From assembly GCF_017357225.1 (NCBI RefSeq), contig NZ_CP071604.1, forward strand, positions 3,875,501 through 3,939,500: 64,000 nucleotides of DNA, in the 5' to 3' direction. Source of the DNA: Rhizobium binae. GTDB taxonomy: Bacteria > Pseudomonadota > Alphaproteobacteria > Rhizobiales > Rhizobiaceae. Shown piece after piece: positions 7,381 to 17,304 of this stretch (position 1 is the stretch's first letter; each line of letters starts with the position of its first letter). The position numbers and the translations under genes were made by a program. A model generated the notes under the pieces. It was not told the origin of the DNA. It did no database searches and worked only from the letters and a program-made list of their open reading frames with translations.

Positions 7381-9249
7381 ATGGAACGACGACTGAGCGC
7401 TATTCTCGCTGCGGATGTCGTCGGCTACAGCCGACTGATGGGCATCGATGAGTCTGGCACGCTGCAGGCGCTGAACCGCCACCGCTGCGAGCTGGTCGAT
7501 GTCAGGATTTCGGATTACAAGGGCCGGATCGTCAAACTCACCGGCGACGGCATCCTTGCCGAATTCCAGAGCGTGGTGAATGCGGTTGCCTGCGCCGCCG
7601 AAATCCAGCGCAGCATGTCGGCCCGCAATGAAAATGTGCCGAAGGATGAGCGCGTCGAATTCCGCATGGGCATCAATCTCGGCGACGTCGTCGTCGAAAA
7701 CGGCGACATCTTCGGCGACGGCGTCAATCTTGCCGCCAGACTCGAGCGTATCGCCGCGCCCGGCGGCATCGCCGTGTCGGCTTCGGTCCGCGATCAGGTC
7801 GGCTCGCGCCTCAACCTTGGCTTCGAATTTATCGGCGAACACATGCTGAAGAACATCCGGCAGCCGGTGCAGGTCTATACCGTCACCCTCACGCCGCCCT
7901 CTTCCGCCAGGCTCGTAGCGCAGAACCGCAATACCTGCTTCATCGCGGTGTTGCCTTTCACCAATATGAGCGGCGACGCCGACCAGGATTATTTCTCCGA
8001 CGGCATAACCGAAGACATCATCACCGATCTCTCCAAGATTTCCAGCCTGCACGTCGTGCCGCGCAATACGATCTTTACCTACAAGGGCATATCGGTGAAG
8101 CTGAAGCGGCTCGCACAGGAACTTGGCGTCCGTTACGTGCTTGAAGGCAGCGTGCGCATCTTCGGCAAGCGCGTGCGCATCTCCGGCCAGTTGATCGACA
8201 CCGCCAATGGCGATCATCTCTGGGCCGAGCGCTACGACCGCGACCTCACCGACATCTTCGCCATCCAGGACGAGATCACCCATGCGATCGTCGCCCAGCT
8301 GAAGGTGCGCCTGCTGCCGGAGGAGAAGAAGGCGATCGCCAGCGAGCCGACCGCCAATGTCGAGGCCTATACCTATTATCTCCGAGGCCGCCAGCTTTCC
8401 CACACCTGGACGAAATCCTACCTGCAGCTCGCCAGGCGCATGTTCTGCAAGGCAGTCGAGCTCGATCCGGACTATGCCCGCGCCTATGCCGGCATCGCCG
8501 ATTGCGACGCCGCGATCCGCGACTGGGCGCCCGACGATGTGCCCCTCAGACGCATCCTCGACATGAGCGCCCGCGCACTCGCGCTCGATCCCGATCTTCC
8601 GGAGGCCCATGCCTCGCACGGTTTGGCCCTGCATCAGAGCGGTTACGATGATCGGGCGGCAGCAGCCTTCGAACGTGCCCTGACGCTCGACCCGAACCTC
8701 TTCGAGGCAAATTTCCACTATGCGCGGTTCTTCTTCATGCACGGAAATTTCGCCGAATCCGTTCATTACTTCACCCGCGCCGCCGAAATCCGCCCTGACG
8801 ACTACGTCTCGCCGATCCATCTGATGGCCGCCTACCATTCGCTCGGCCGTCGGATGGACAGGGAAAATTGGGCGCGTCTGGGCTTGCTGCGCGCCGAACG
8901 CGCACTGAATCTCAATCCGGAAAATTCCGGCCCGGCCCATCGGGGTGCGCTGGCGCTTGCCCATCTCGGCGATGTCAAGCGCGCACGCGACTGGGCGGCG
9001 CGGGCGATCGCCATCGATCCCGACGACATTGTCGCCCAGTATAATCTCGCCTGCGTCTATTCTGTCCTCGGCGACGTCGATCAGGCGATCGACCTCTTGG
9101 AGAAGCTGCTGCCGCACAGCTCCGTCTACCATATCCAATGGTTCAACAATGACTCCGACCTCGACAATATCCGCGGCGACCCGCGCTTCCAGAAGCTGCT
9201 CGCCGCCGCGATGACGCAGCGCCAGGAGATAGAGCGGACGGGCAGCTGA
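7381..9249 (+). CDS. Class III adenylate/guanylate cyclase with TolB-like and TPR regions
   Basis: A 622-residue cytoplasmic signalling protein. Residues about 3-175 are a class III cyclase domain: MERRLSAILAADVVGYSRLM carries the first metal-binding aspartate, KLTGDGILAEF the conserved glycine loop, and GDIFGDGVNLAARLE the second-half signature. Next comes a FlgO/TolB-like segment (IAVLPFTNMSGDADQDYFSD), then several TPR units to the C-terminus (for example AVELDPDYARAYAGIADCDA). This architecture is common and expanded in rhizobia. ATG 7381 is preferred to 7369 because GGAGGGG lies just before it. It sits between the tct transporter and tctDE, which may be coincidence or a link to organic acid signalling. 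Confidence 0.88.
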   Translation: MERRLSAILAADVVGYSRLMGIDESGTLQALNRHRCELVDVRISDYKGRIVKLTGDGILAEFQSVVNAVACAAEIQRSMSARNENVPKDERVEFRMGINLGDVVVENGDIFGDGVNLAARLERIAAPGGIAVSASVRDQVGSRLNLGFEFIGEHMLKNIRQPVQVYTVTLTPPSSARLVAQNRNTCFIAVLPFTNMSGDADQDYFSDGITEDIITDLSKISSLHVVPRNTIFTYKGISVKLKRLAQELGVRYVLEGSVRIFGKRVRISGQLIDTANGDHLWAERYDRDLTDIFAIQDEITHAIVAQLKVRLLPEEKKAIASEPTANVEAYTYYLRGRQLSHTWTKSYLQLARRMFCKAVELDPDYARAYAGIADCDAAIRDWAPDDVPLRRILDMSARALALDPDLPEAHASHGLALHQSGYDDRAAAAFERALTLDPNLFEANFHYARFFFMHGNFAESVHYFTRAAEIRPDDYVSPIHLMAAYHSLGRRMDRENWARLGLLRAERALNLNPENSGPAHRGALALAHLGDVKRARDWAARAIAIDPDDIVAQYNLACVYSVLGDVDQAIDLLEKLLPHSSVYHIQWFNNDSDLDNIRGDPRFQKLLAAAMTQRQEIERTGS

Positions 9250-9344
9250 GATCGATCTTATCCGACCCGTTCACCAATCTCCAAAATCGCTGTGACAACC
9301 CGCCTTCGCCCCTGTAACGTCGCTCGAAAAACAGGGGAACATCC

Positions 9345-10022
9345 GTGCGCATCCTGCTCACCGAAGACAATGTCGCGCTGGCCGATGGGCTCTCGGCGAT
9401 CTTGCGCGGCACAGGCCATGCCGTCGACGTCGTCCATGACGGGGCCTCCGCCGATGCCGTCATCGCAGCGGAAAATTTTGATCTTGTCATTCTCGACCTC
9501 AACCTGCCCGAGATGGACGGGCTCGACGTACTGCGCGCCATGCGCGCCCGGCAGAACCAGGCCGCCGTCCTCATCCTGACGGCGCGCGGCGCGCCGGAGG
9601 AGCGGGTGAAAGGCCTTGATCTCGGTGCAGACGATTATTTGATCAAGCCCTTCGACATCGCCGAATTCGAGGCCCGCGTGCGCGTCCTGTTGCGCCGCCA
9701 GGCCGGGCTGCGTTCGGCGACCGTCGGCTTCGGCGGCATTTCTTTCGACCTCAATTCCCGCACCTTCTCCGCCGGTTCCACCCCTCTTGATATTCCCGCC
9801 CGCGAACTTGGGCTGCTCGAAATCCTCTTCATGCGGGCCGGCAAGGTCGTCGCCAAGGAGGCGATCATCCAGTCGCTGACCGCCTTCGACGACGACATTT
9901 CCGCAAACGCCATCGAACAATATGTCAGCCGGCTGAGAAAGCGCCTTTCGCCGCACGGCCTGACGGTCAAGACCGCTCGCGGCATCGGCTATTATCTCGA
10001 CAAGCTGCCCGAGGCCTCATGA
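9345..10022 (+). CDS. tctD: Response regulator TctD-like (OmpR family)
   Basis: A 225-residue OmpR-type response regulator. The receiver domain (1-120) has the acidic pair E7-D8, phosphorylation site D51, T79 and K101; the C-terminal winged helix (about 128-220) includes the recognition part ANAIEQYVSRLRKRL. It starts with GTG after AGGGGAAC. It overlaps the kinase gene by 4 bp (ATGA). Homology type and location close to tctCBA suggest it controls that transporter in response to extracellular tricarboxylates, as in other TctDE systems. Confidence 0.88.
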   Translation: MRILLTEDNVALADGLSAILRGTGHAVDVVHDGASADAVIAAENFDLVILDLNLPEMDGLDVLRAMRARQNQAAVLILTARGAPEERVKGLDLGADDYLIKPFDIAEFEARVRVLLRRQAGLRSATVGFGGISFDLNSRTFSAGSTPLDIPARELGLLEILFMRAGKVVAKEAIIQSLTAFDDDISANAIEQYVSRLRKRLSPHGLTVKTARGIGYYLDKLPEAS

Positions 10023-11401
10023 AAGCCGCCTATTCCCTCAGGCGCCGGCTGCTCTTCTGGCTGCTCGTCTCCACAGCCGTCATCGGCATGGTGGCGCTTG
10101 CCGACACCTATCGCGAGGCTGTGCAGACCTCCAACATTGTCGCCGACCGTGTTCTCGCCGGCTCGGCGCTTGCCATCGCCGAACGCGTCGTCGTCGCCGA
10201 GGACGGCACGCTACAGGTCGATATCCCCTATGTCGCGCTCGAAATGCTGACCTCGGCCGCGCAGGACCGCGTCTTCTACCGCGTCGACGGCCCGCCGGGC
10301 CAATTCATCACCGGCTACCAGGCCCTACCGGTCCTACCGAAGACGCCGAGCGGCGCGGCCGCCTTCGCCAACGACAACTTTCGCGGCGAGCCGATCCGCA
10401 TCGCCACGCTCGAACGTTCCGCCTCGACCGGCATCCGCTCGGTGCCCTTCGTCGTGACGGTCGCCGAAACCACGGTTGCCCGCCGGCAATTGACCCAGGC
10501 GATCCTCGTGCGCTCGGCATTGCGCCTCGCCGTCATGATCGCCGGAGCGGCGGTTATCGTCTGGATCTCGGTCACGATAGCGCTCCGGCCGCTCTACAAG
10601 CTCGGCGACGCCATCGGCGAGCGCAGTCCTGATGATCTACACCCGATCGAGCAGACCGTGCCGAGCGAGGTCGAGCCGCTGGTCGATACCGTCAATTCCT
10701 TCATGGTCCGCCTGGAGTCGGCCCTCGATGCGTTGCGCCATTTCACCGGCAATGCCAGCCACCAGCTGCGCACGCCGCTGGCGATCATCCGCACTCAGCT
10801 TGCTCTTTCGGCTCGGGCCCGCTCGCTTGACGAAGCCCAGGCGGCGGCGCTGAAGGGCGACCAGGCCGTCGCGCATGCCGAGCGCATCCTTGCCCAGCTT
10901 CTGTTGATGGCGAAGATCGACGCAGCCACGGCCAAGGAGGCGCTGACCGCCTCCGCCATCGATCTCGCCGCCCTCGCCCAGGAAATCACCGGCGAACAGA
11001 TCCCGGCCGCCGCCGTCGCCGGCATCGATCTCGGCTTCGAGGGCGAGAGCCCGGCGATGGTCCGCGCCGAGCCGCTGCTGATCGGCGAAATGCTGCGCAA
11101 TCTTGCCGGCAATGCCATCGCCTATGCTGGCAAGGGGGCCGAAGTCACCGTCCGCGTGCTTGCCGCCGCCGAGACGATCCGCCTGGAAGTCGAGGACAAC
11201 GGCCGCGGCATCCCGCGCGAGAAACTGGAGGCGGTGCGCCGCCGTTTTTCGCGCGGCAATGAATCAGCGGCGCCCGGCGCCGGCCTCGGCCTTCCCATCG
11301 TCGAGGAAATCGCCAATCTTTTCAATGCCGTCATGACATTGGAGCCCGGAACGGGCGGCCGAGGGCTGAAGGTGGCCGTTACTTTTGCCAGGGCATCGTA
11401 A
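10019..11401 (+). CDS. tctE: Sensor histidine kinase TctE-like
   Basis: A 460-residue inner-membrane sensor kinase. TM1 is near residues 8-28, followed by a periplasmic sensor region of about 130 residues of the type found in TctE kinases, and TM2 near 165-188. Then comes a HAMP-like linker, HisKA with phosphoacceptor H248 in the motif NASHQLRTPLA, and an ATPase domain with N-box GNAIAYAGKGAEV and G-box VEDNGRGIP. It is translationally coupled to the response regulator upstream. The likely stimulus is a tricarboxylate, perhaps presented by a binding protein. Confidence 0.88.
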   Translation: MKAAYSLRRRLLFWLLVSTAVIGMVALADTYREAVQTSNIVADRVLAGSALAIAERVVVAEDGTLQVDIPYVALEMLTSAAQDRVFYRVDGPPGQFITGYQALPVLPKTPSGAAAFANDNFRGEPIRIATLERSASTGIRSVPFVVTVAETTVARRQLTQAILVRSALRLAVMIAGAAVIVWISVTIALRPLYKLGDAIGERSPDDLHPIEQTVPSEVEPLVDTVNSFMVRLESALDALRHFTGNASHQLRTPLAIIRTQLALSARARSLDEAQAAALKGDQAVAHAERILAQLLLMAKIDAATAKEALTASAIDLAALAQEITGEQIPAAAVAGIDLGFEGESPAMVRAEPLLIGEMLRNLAGNAIAYAGKGAEVTVRVLAAAETIRLEVEDNGRGIPREKLEAVRRRFSRGNESAAPGAGLGLPIVEEIANLFNAVMTLEPGTGGRGLKVAVTFARAS

Positions 11402-11512
11402 AAGCCGTCGCTGCCCCGGCCTTTCCACCTTGCTTTCTTTCGCTGCATTGCACACACTGGCTTCGGGAACAGCAAGCCGCACAAACGATGCGAGCCGGAT
11501 AAAAAGAGAAAT

Positions 11513-14500
11513 ATGTCGATCAAAGCCAGCATCTATCACCTGACGCATTATACCTATGACAAGCCGGTCCGCCTCGGCCCACAGATCATCCGGTTGAAAC
11601 CGGCCTCGCATTCGAAGACGCGGGTGCTCAGTCACTCGCTAAAGGTCACGCCCGCCAACCATTTCGTCAATCTGCAGCAGGATCCCTACGGCAATTATCT
11701 CGCCCGCTACGTCTTCCCGGACCCGGTGACGGAGTTCAAGATCGAGGTCGACCTCGTCGCCGACATGACGGTCTACAACCCGTTCGACTTCTTCGTCGAA
11801 GAAGAAGCGACCAAATGGCCCTTCGATTATCCGGAAACGATCCGCGAGGATCTGTCGATGTACATGACGCCCGAGCCGGCCGGCCCGCGCCTGAAGGCGC
11901 TGCTGCCGACGCTCGACTGGTCGCTGGGCCAGGCGACGATCGATATGGTCGTCGGGTTGAACGCCCGCCTGCAGCGCCAGATCGGCTATGTCATCCGCAT
12001 GGAAGCCGGCGTGCAGACGCCGGAGGAGACGCTGGAAAGCGCCAGGGGCTCCTGCCGTGACACCAGCTGGCTGCTCGTCCAGATCCTCCGCCATCTGGGA
12101 CTCGCCGCCCGTTTCGTCTCCGGCTACCTCATCCAGCTGACGCCCGATCTGAAGGCGCTTGACGGCCCCTCCGGCACCGAGGTCGACTTCACCGACCTGC
12201 ACGCCTGGGCGGAAGTCTACCTGCCCGGCGCCGGCTGGGTCGGTCTCGACCCCACGTCGGGCCTGCTGACCGGCGAAAGCCACATCCCGCTGGCCGCCAC
12301 ACCGCACTACCGCAACGCCGCGCCGATCTCTGGCGGTTACTTCGGCGAAGCCGAGACCGAATTCGCCTTCGACATGAGGGTCTCGCGCGTCGCCGAACAC
12401 CCGCGCATCACCAAACCCTTCTCCGATGAAAGCTGGAACGAGCTCAACGAGCTCGGCCAGAAGATCGACCGTGTCCTTGAAGCCGAGGACGTTCAGCTGA
12501 CGATGGGCGGTGAGCCGACCTTCGTCTCGATCGACGATTTCCAGTCGGCCGAATGGAATACCGAAGCCGTCGGCCCGACCAAGCGCGAGAAAGCAGACAA
12601 CCTGATCCGCAGGCTGCACGAACGCTTCGCCCCCGGGGGTTTCCTCCACTACGGCCAGGGCAAGTGGTATCCGGGTGAAAGCCTGCCGCGCTGGACCTTC
12701 TCACTCTATTGGCGCCGCGACGGCAAGCCGGTCTGGCGAAACCTCGATCTGGTCGCCGCCGAAGGCAAGGATACCGGCGTTGCGGCAGAGGATGCCGAGA
12801 AGCTCCTGACGATGATCGCAAAGGAACTGGCGATCAAACGTGAGATGGTGCAGCCGGCCTATGAGGATCCGGCCGACTGGATCATCAAGGAAGGCAATCT
12901 TCCCGACAACGTCGATCCGGCGAATTCGAAGCTCAAGGATCCCGAGGAGCGTAACCGCATCGCCCGTGTCTTCGACCGTGGCCTCACCGTACCCACGGGT
13001 TACATCCTTCCGGTCCAGGCATGGAACGCCAGGGCAGCTCAAAGCCGTGTCTGGGTCAGCGAGAAATGGCGCACCCGCCGCGGCAAGATCTTCCTCGTGC
13101 CGGGCGACAGCCCTATCGGTTACCGCTTGCCGCTCGGCACGCTGCCCTACGTTCCGCCGGCGCGTTACCCCTATATCCACCCGGCCGATCCGACGATCCC
13201 GCGCCAACCGCTGCCCGACGTTTTCGTGCCGGCCGGCCGCGCCATGCCGGAAGCCTCCTTCCATGCCGACGAGAGCAATCGGGGAAGGATCGAACAGACG
13301 CTCGGCGAAAGTGGCGGCGCTGTGCGCACCGCCATGTCGGTCGAGCCGCGCGACGGCAGGCTCTGCGTCTTCATGCCGCCGGTCGAACGGATCGAAGATT
13401 ACCTCGAACTGATCGCCGCTGCCGAAAACGCCGCCGCCGAACTCGAGCTTCCCGTCCACATCGAAGGTTACCCGCCGCCGCAGGACGAGCGCATCAACGT
13501 CATCCGCGTTGCCCCGGATCCCGGCGTCATCGAGGTCAACATCCATCCGGCTTCGAACTGGCAGGAATGCGTCGATATTACCACGGCGATCTACGAGGAG
13601 GCGCGCGCCACCCGGCTCGGCGCCGACAAGTTCATGATCGACGGCCGCCACACCGGCACCGGCGGCGGCAACCACGTCGTTGTCGGCAGCGCCAATCCGA
13701 ACAACAGCCCTTTCCTGCGCCGTCCCGATCTCTTAAAGAGCGTCGTCCTCCACTGGCAGCGCCACCCTTCGCTCTCCTATCTCTTCTCCGGCATGTTCAT
13801 CGGCCCGACCAGCCAGGCGCCGCGCATCGATGAGGCCCGTCATGACAGCCTCTACGAGCTGGAGATCGCCATGGCGCAGATCGCCGCCCCCGGCCGCGGT
13901 CAGCAGCCGCTGCCCTGGCTTGTCGATCGCCTGTTCCGCAACCTTTTGACCGACGTCAGCGGCAACACCCACCGCGCCGAGATATGCATCGACAAGCTGT
14001 TTTCGCCCGAGGGGCCGACCGGGCGGCTCGGCCTCATCGAGTTCCGCGGCTTCGAGATGCCGCCGAACGCGCGCATGTCCCTTGCCCAGCAACTGCTGGT
14101 GCGCGCACTGATCGCCCGCTTCTGGGTCAACCCCGTCGACGGCAAATTCGTCCGCTGGGGCACGACCCTGCATGACCGTTTCATGCTGCCGCATTTCGTC
14201 TGGACCGATTTCCTCGACGTGCTCGCCGACCTTCGCGAAAACGGCTTCCACTTCAGCCCGGAATGGTTCAAGGCCCAGCTCGAATTCCGCTTCCCCTTCT
14301 GCGGCGAAGTCGAATATGAGGGCTCGAAGCTGGAACTGCGCCAGGCGCTGGAGCCGTGGCATGTCATGGGCGAGGAAGGCGCGCCGGGCGGCACCGTCCG
14401 CTATGTCGACTCGTCCGTCGAACGCCTCCAGGTGCGATTCGAAACCAGCAATACCGCGCGCTACACCGTCACCTGCAACGGCCGCATCCTGCCGCTGACG

Positions 14501-14839
14501 CCGACCGGCACCTCCGGCATATCGGTCGCCGGCGTTCGCTACAAGGCCTGGCAGCCGGCCTCGGGTCTGCATCCCGTCCTGCCGGTCAACACACCTTTGA
14601 CTTTTGACATTTATGATACATGGTCGAAGCGTTCGATCGGCGGCTGCATCTATCATGTTGCCCATCCGGGCGGCCGGACCTATGACACCTTCCCGGTCAA
14701 CGGCAACGAGGCGGAAGCAAGGCGGCTCGCCCGGTTCGAGCCGTGGGGACATACGGCGGGCGGGTATATTCCGCGCGCCGAGACGGGTTGGCCGGAATTC
14801 CCGCTGACGCTGGATCTGAGGCGGCCCGCCGGAATTTGA
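11513..14839 (+). CDS. Transglutaminase-DUF2126 large protein (COG4196 type)
   Basis: A 1108-residue protein with no signal peptide, probably cytoplasmic. The N-terminal 100 residues match the bacterial transglutaminase N domain. The transglutaminase-like core follows with an intact triad: C181 (GSCRDTSWL), H230 (LHAWAEVY) and D246 (GLDPTSG). From about residue 315 on is DUF2126, with [14 protein letters not shown] near its start and a [20 protein letters not shown] stretch that looks like an active or ligand-binding site. It heads a three-gene operon with an ATP-grasp/alpha-E protein and a second transglutaminase. Comparative genomics (Iyer, Aravind and colleagues on amidoligases) predicts that such operons make or process an amide-linked peptide or tag. 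The substrate is unknown. Confidence 0.88.
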   Translation: MSIKASIYHLTHYTYDKPVRLGPQIIRLKPASHSKTRVLSHSLKVTPANHFVNLQQDPYGNYLARYVFPDPVTEFKIEVDLVADMTVYNPFDFFVEEEATKWPFDYPETIREDLSMYMTPEPAGPRLKALLPTLDWSLGQATIDMVVGLNARLQRQIGYVIRMEAGVQTPEETLESARGSCRDTSWLLVQILRHLGLAARFVSGYLIQLTPDLKALDGPSGTEVDFTDLHAWAEVYLPGAGWVGLDPTSGLLTGESHIPLAATPHYRNAAPISGGYFGEAETEFAFDMRVSRVAEHPRITKPFSDESWNELNELGQKIDRVLEAEDVQLTMGGEPTFVSIDDFQSAEWNTEAVGPTKREKADNLIRRLHERFAPGGFLHYGQGKWYPGESLPRWTFSLYWRRDGKPVWRNLDLVAAEGKDTGVAAEDAEKLLTMIAKELAIKREMVQPAYEDPADWIIKEGNLPDNVDPANSKLKDPEERNRIARVFDRGLTVPTGYILPVQAWNARAAQSRVWVSEKWRTRRGKIFLVPGDSPIGYRLPLGTLPYVPPARYPYIHPADPTIPRQPLPDVFVPAGRAMPEASFHADESNRGRIEQTLGESGGAVRTAMSVEPRDGRLCVFMPPVERIEDYLELIAAAENAAAELELPVHIEGYPPPQDERINVIRVAPDPGVIEVNIHPASNWQECVDITTAIYEEARATRLGADKFMIDGRHTGTGGGNHVVVGSANPNNSPFLRRPDLLKSVVLHWQRHPSLSYLFSGMFIGPTSQAPRIDEARHDSLYELEIAMAQIAAPGRGQQPLPWLVDRLFRNLLTDVSGNTHRAEICIDKLFSPEGPTGRLGLIEFRGFEMPPNARMSLAQQLLVRALIARFWVNPVDGKFVRWGTTLHDRFMLPHFVWTDFLDVLADLRENGFHFSPEWFKAQLEFRFPFCGEVEYEGSKLELRQALEPWHVMGEEGAPGGTVRYVDSSVERLQVRFETSNTARYTVTCNGRILPLTPTGTSGISVAGVRYKAWQPASGLHPVLPVNTPLTFDIYDTWSKRSIGGCIYHVAHPGGRTYDTFPVNGNEAEARRLARFEPWGHTAGGYIPRAETGWPEFPLTLDLRRPAGI

Positions 14840-14886
14840 GGCGGGTCGAAGCCGACGGCTGAGGCCGGGTTGGGATATTGGTTTTG

Positions 14887-17304
14887 ATGGGTAAAAGGCC
14901 CGCAGTGGAGCGCAGGGGAGAGGCAGAGAACCGCATCGGCAAGGATGCGGCCTTCGACTATGCGCCGCTTCCCGGCACCGCCGACGAGATGGTCGACAAT
15001 CATGGCGTCGTCCGCCCCGTCTGGCAGCGCTTCCTCTCGCATCTGAGCGCGATGCCGGAAAAGGATCTCGCCGAGCGTTTCGCCCGCGCCGATCGCTATC
15101 TCAGGGATGCCGGCGTCTTCTACCGCGCCTATGGCAGCAAGGGCACCGGCGAACGCGCCTGGCCGATTTCGCATATCCCGGTGCTGATCGACGAGCGCGA
15201 ATGGCAGGCGCTGTCGGCGGGCCTGGTCCAGCGCGCCGATCTTCTGGAAGCGATCGTCGCCGATATCTATGGCGACAACCGGCTGGTGGAGGAAGGGGTC
15301 TTGCCGCCGGCACTGATCGCCGCCAATCCCGAATTCCAGCGTCCTCTCTGCGGCATCAGACCGGCATCCGGCCACTATCTGCATTTCTGCGCCTTCGAGA
15401 TCGGCCGCGGGCCTGACGGCAACTGGTGGGTTCTCGCCGACCGGACGCAGGCGCCGTCGGGTGCCGGTTTCGCGCTGGAAAACCGCGTCGCCACCACCCG
15501 GGCCTTCTCGGATATCTACGCCGAAACCCCGGTCCACCGCCTCGCCTCCTTCTTCGGCGCCTTCCGTGACGCATTGCAGGACATGAAGCATTCCGGCGAC
15601 GACCGCATCGCCGTGCTGACGCCGGGCCCGGCCAACGAGACCTATTACGAGCACGCCTACATCGCCCGTTATCTCGGCTTCATGCTCCTCGAGGGCGAGG
15701 ACCTCACCGTCGTCAAGGGCCGAGTCATGGTGCGCACCGTCGCCGGCCTGAAGCCGATCGGCGTGCTCTGGCGCCGTCTCGATTCCGCCTTCGCCGACCC
15801 GCTGGAGTTGAACCAGAATTCGCATATCGGCACGCCTGGCCTCGTCGAAGCCCTGCGCACCGAAAGCGTCACCATCGTCAATGCGCTCGGCACCGGCATT
15901 CTCGAAACCCGGGCGCTTCTGGCCTTCATGCCGACCATCTGCCGCCGTGTCTTGGGGCAGGATCTGCGGCTGCCCTCGATTGCAACCTGGTGGTGTGGCC
16001 AGGAGGAAGAGCGCGAGCACGTCGCCAAAAATATCGAGAAGATGGTGATCGGCCCGGCCTATTCCCGGGCGCCCTTCTTCGACGACGACGGCCAATCCGT
16101 GCTGGGCTCGTCGCTGCGGGCGACCGCCAGGGATTCCATCACCGACTGGCTGAGTTCCGACGGCCCGAAACTGGTCGGCCAGGAGGTCGTCACACTCTCG
16201 ACGACGCCCGCCTGGGTGGACGGCAAATTGGTGCCGCGGCCGATGTCGCTGCGCGTCTTCGCCGCCCGCACCGCCAGCGGCTGGCAGATCATGCCCGGCG
16301 GTTTTGCCCGCATCGGCTCCGGCGCCGATGTCGCGGCGATCGCCATGCAGTCGGGCGGCGCGGCCGCCGATGTCTGGATCGTCAGCGACAAACCGGTCGA
16401 GCGCCACACGCTGCTGCCGGCCGAAGGCAGCTTCACCCGCAACATGCCGGGCAGCCTGCCGAGCCGGGCGGCCGACAACCTGTTCTGGCTCGGCCGCTAC
16501 ATCGAACGCGCGGAAGGGGCGTTGCGCATCCTGCGCGCCTGGCATGCGCGTTATGCGGAGGCCGCCGATCCGAGCCAGCCGCTGCTCGCCGACGTCTCGG
16601 CCTATCTCGCCGCCGTCGATATCGATACCGCTGAAGCTGTTCCCGAAACGCTGCTGCGCAACATCGACAGCGCCGTTTACTCCGCCAGCAACATCCGCGA
16701 TCGTTTCTCGCCGGACGGCTGGCTGGCGCTCAACGATCTCGCCAAGACCGCCCGCCGCTTCCATGTCACCGTCGCTGCCGGCGACGACGCCAGCCATGCG
16801 ATGACGATCCTTCTGCGCAAGCTTGCCGGCTTTGCCGGCCTCGTGCACGAGAACATGTACCGCTTCATGGGCTGGCGTTTCCTCTCGCTCGGCCGCTATA
16901 TCGAGCGCGGCCTGCACATGACCCGCCTGCTCGGCCACATGTCCGGTCCGGAAGCGCCCGACGGCGCGCTCGACATGCTACTGGAGATCGGCGACAGCGT
17001 CATGACCCACCGCCGCCGCTACAACGTCAACACGGCGCGGCTGACCGTCACCGACCTGCTGGCGCTCGATCCCCTCAACCCGCGTTCGGTCCTCTTCCAG
17101 GTGAACGAGATCCATCACGAGGTCGAGCAGTTGCCGAATGCCCTGATCAACGGCCAGATGTCGCCCTTCTACCGCGAGGCGATGCGGCTTCATTCCGGCC
17201 TGGCGGTGATGACGCCGGAGGGCATGGGGGTCGAGGTTTATCAGCGCCTCGAACGCGAATTGGAGCAGCTTTCGGACCTGCTCGCGCAGACCTATCTCGG
17301 GTGA
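14887..17304 (+). CDS. Fused circularly permuted ATP-grasp and alpha-E protein
   Basis: A protein of about 805 residues joining two families that are separate genes in many bacteria. Residues about 50-480 form a circularly permuted type 2 ATP-grasp (COG2308/DUF404-407), with motifs such as PGPANETYYEHAYIARYLG and VMVRTVAGLKPIGVLWRR. From about residue 520 is an alpha-E domain (COG2307/DUF403), beginning PSRAADNLFWLGRYIERAEG and repeating the pattern as GWRFLSLGRYIERGLHMTR. ATP-grasp enzymes form amide bonds through acyl-phosphates, which suggests ligation of an amino acid or peptide. The ATG at 14887 is used; an in-frame TTG at 14878 is possible. It overlaps the next gene by 4 bp. Confidence 0.88.
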   Translation: MGKRPAVERRGEAENRIGKDAAFDYAPLPGTADEMVDNHGVVRPVWQRFLSHLSAMPEKDLAERFARADRYLRDAGVFYRAYGSKGTGERAWPISHIPVLIDEREWQALSAGLVQRADLLEAIVADIYGDNRLVEEGVLPPALIAANPEFQRPLCGIRPASGHYLHFCAFEIGRGPDGNWWVLADRTQAPSGAGFALENRVATTRAFSDIYAETPVHRLASFFGAFRDALQDMKHSGDDRIAVLTPGPANETYYEHAYIARYLGFMLLEGEDLTVVKGRVMVRTVAGLKPIGVLWRRLDSAFADPLELNQNSHIGTPGLVEALRTESVTIVNALGTGILETRALLAFMPTICRRVLGQDLRLPSIATWWCGQEEEREHVAKNIEKMVIGPAYSRAPFFDDDGQSVLGSSLRATARDSITDWLSSDGPKLVGQEVVTLSTTPAWVDGKLVPRPMSLRVFAARTASGWQIMPGGFARIGSGADVAAIAMQSGGAAADVWIVSDKPVERHTLLPAEGSFTRNMPGSLPSRAADNLFWLGRYIERAEGALRILRAWHARYAEAADPSQPLLADVSAYLAAVDIDTAEAVPETLLRNIDSAVYSASNIRDRFSPDGWLALNDLAKTARRFHVTVAAGDDASHAMTILLRKLAGFAGLVHENMYRFMGWRFLSLGRYIERGLHMTRLLGHMSGPEAPDGALDMLLEIGDSVMTHRRRYNVNTARLTVTDLLALDPLNPRSVLFQVNEIHHEVEQLPNALINGQMSPFYREAMRLHSGLAVMTPEGMGVEVYQRLERELEQLSDLLAQTYLG

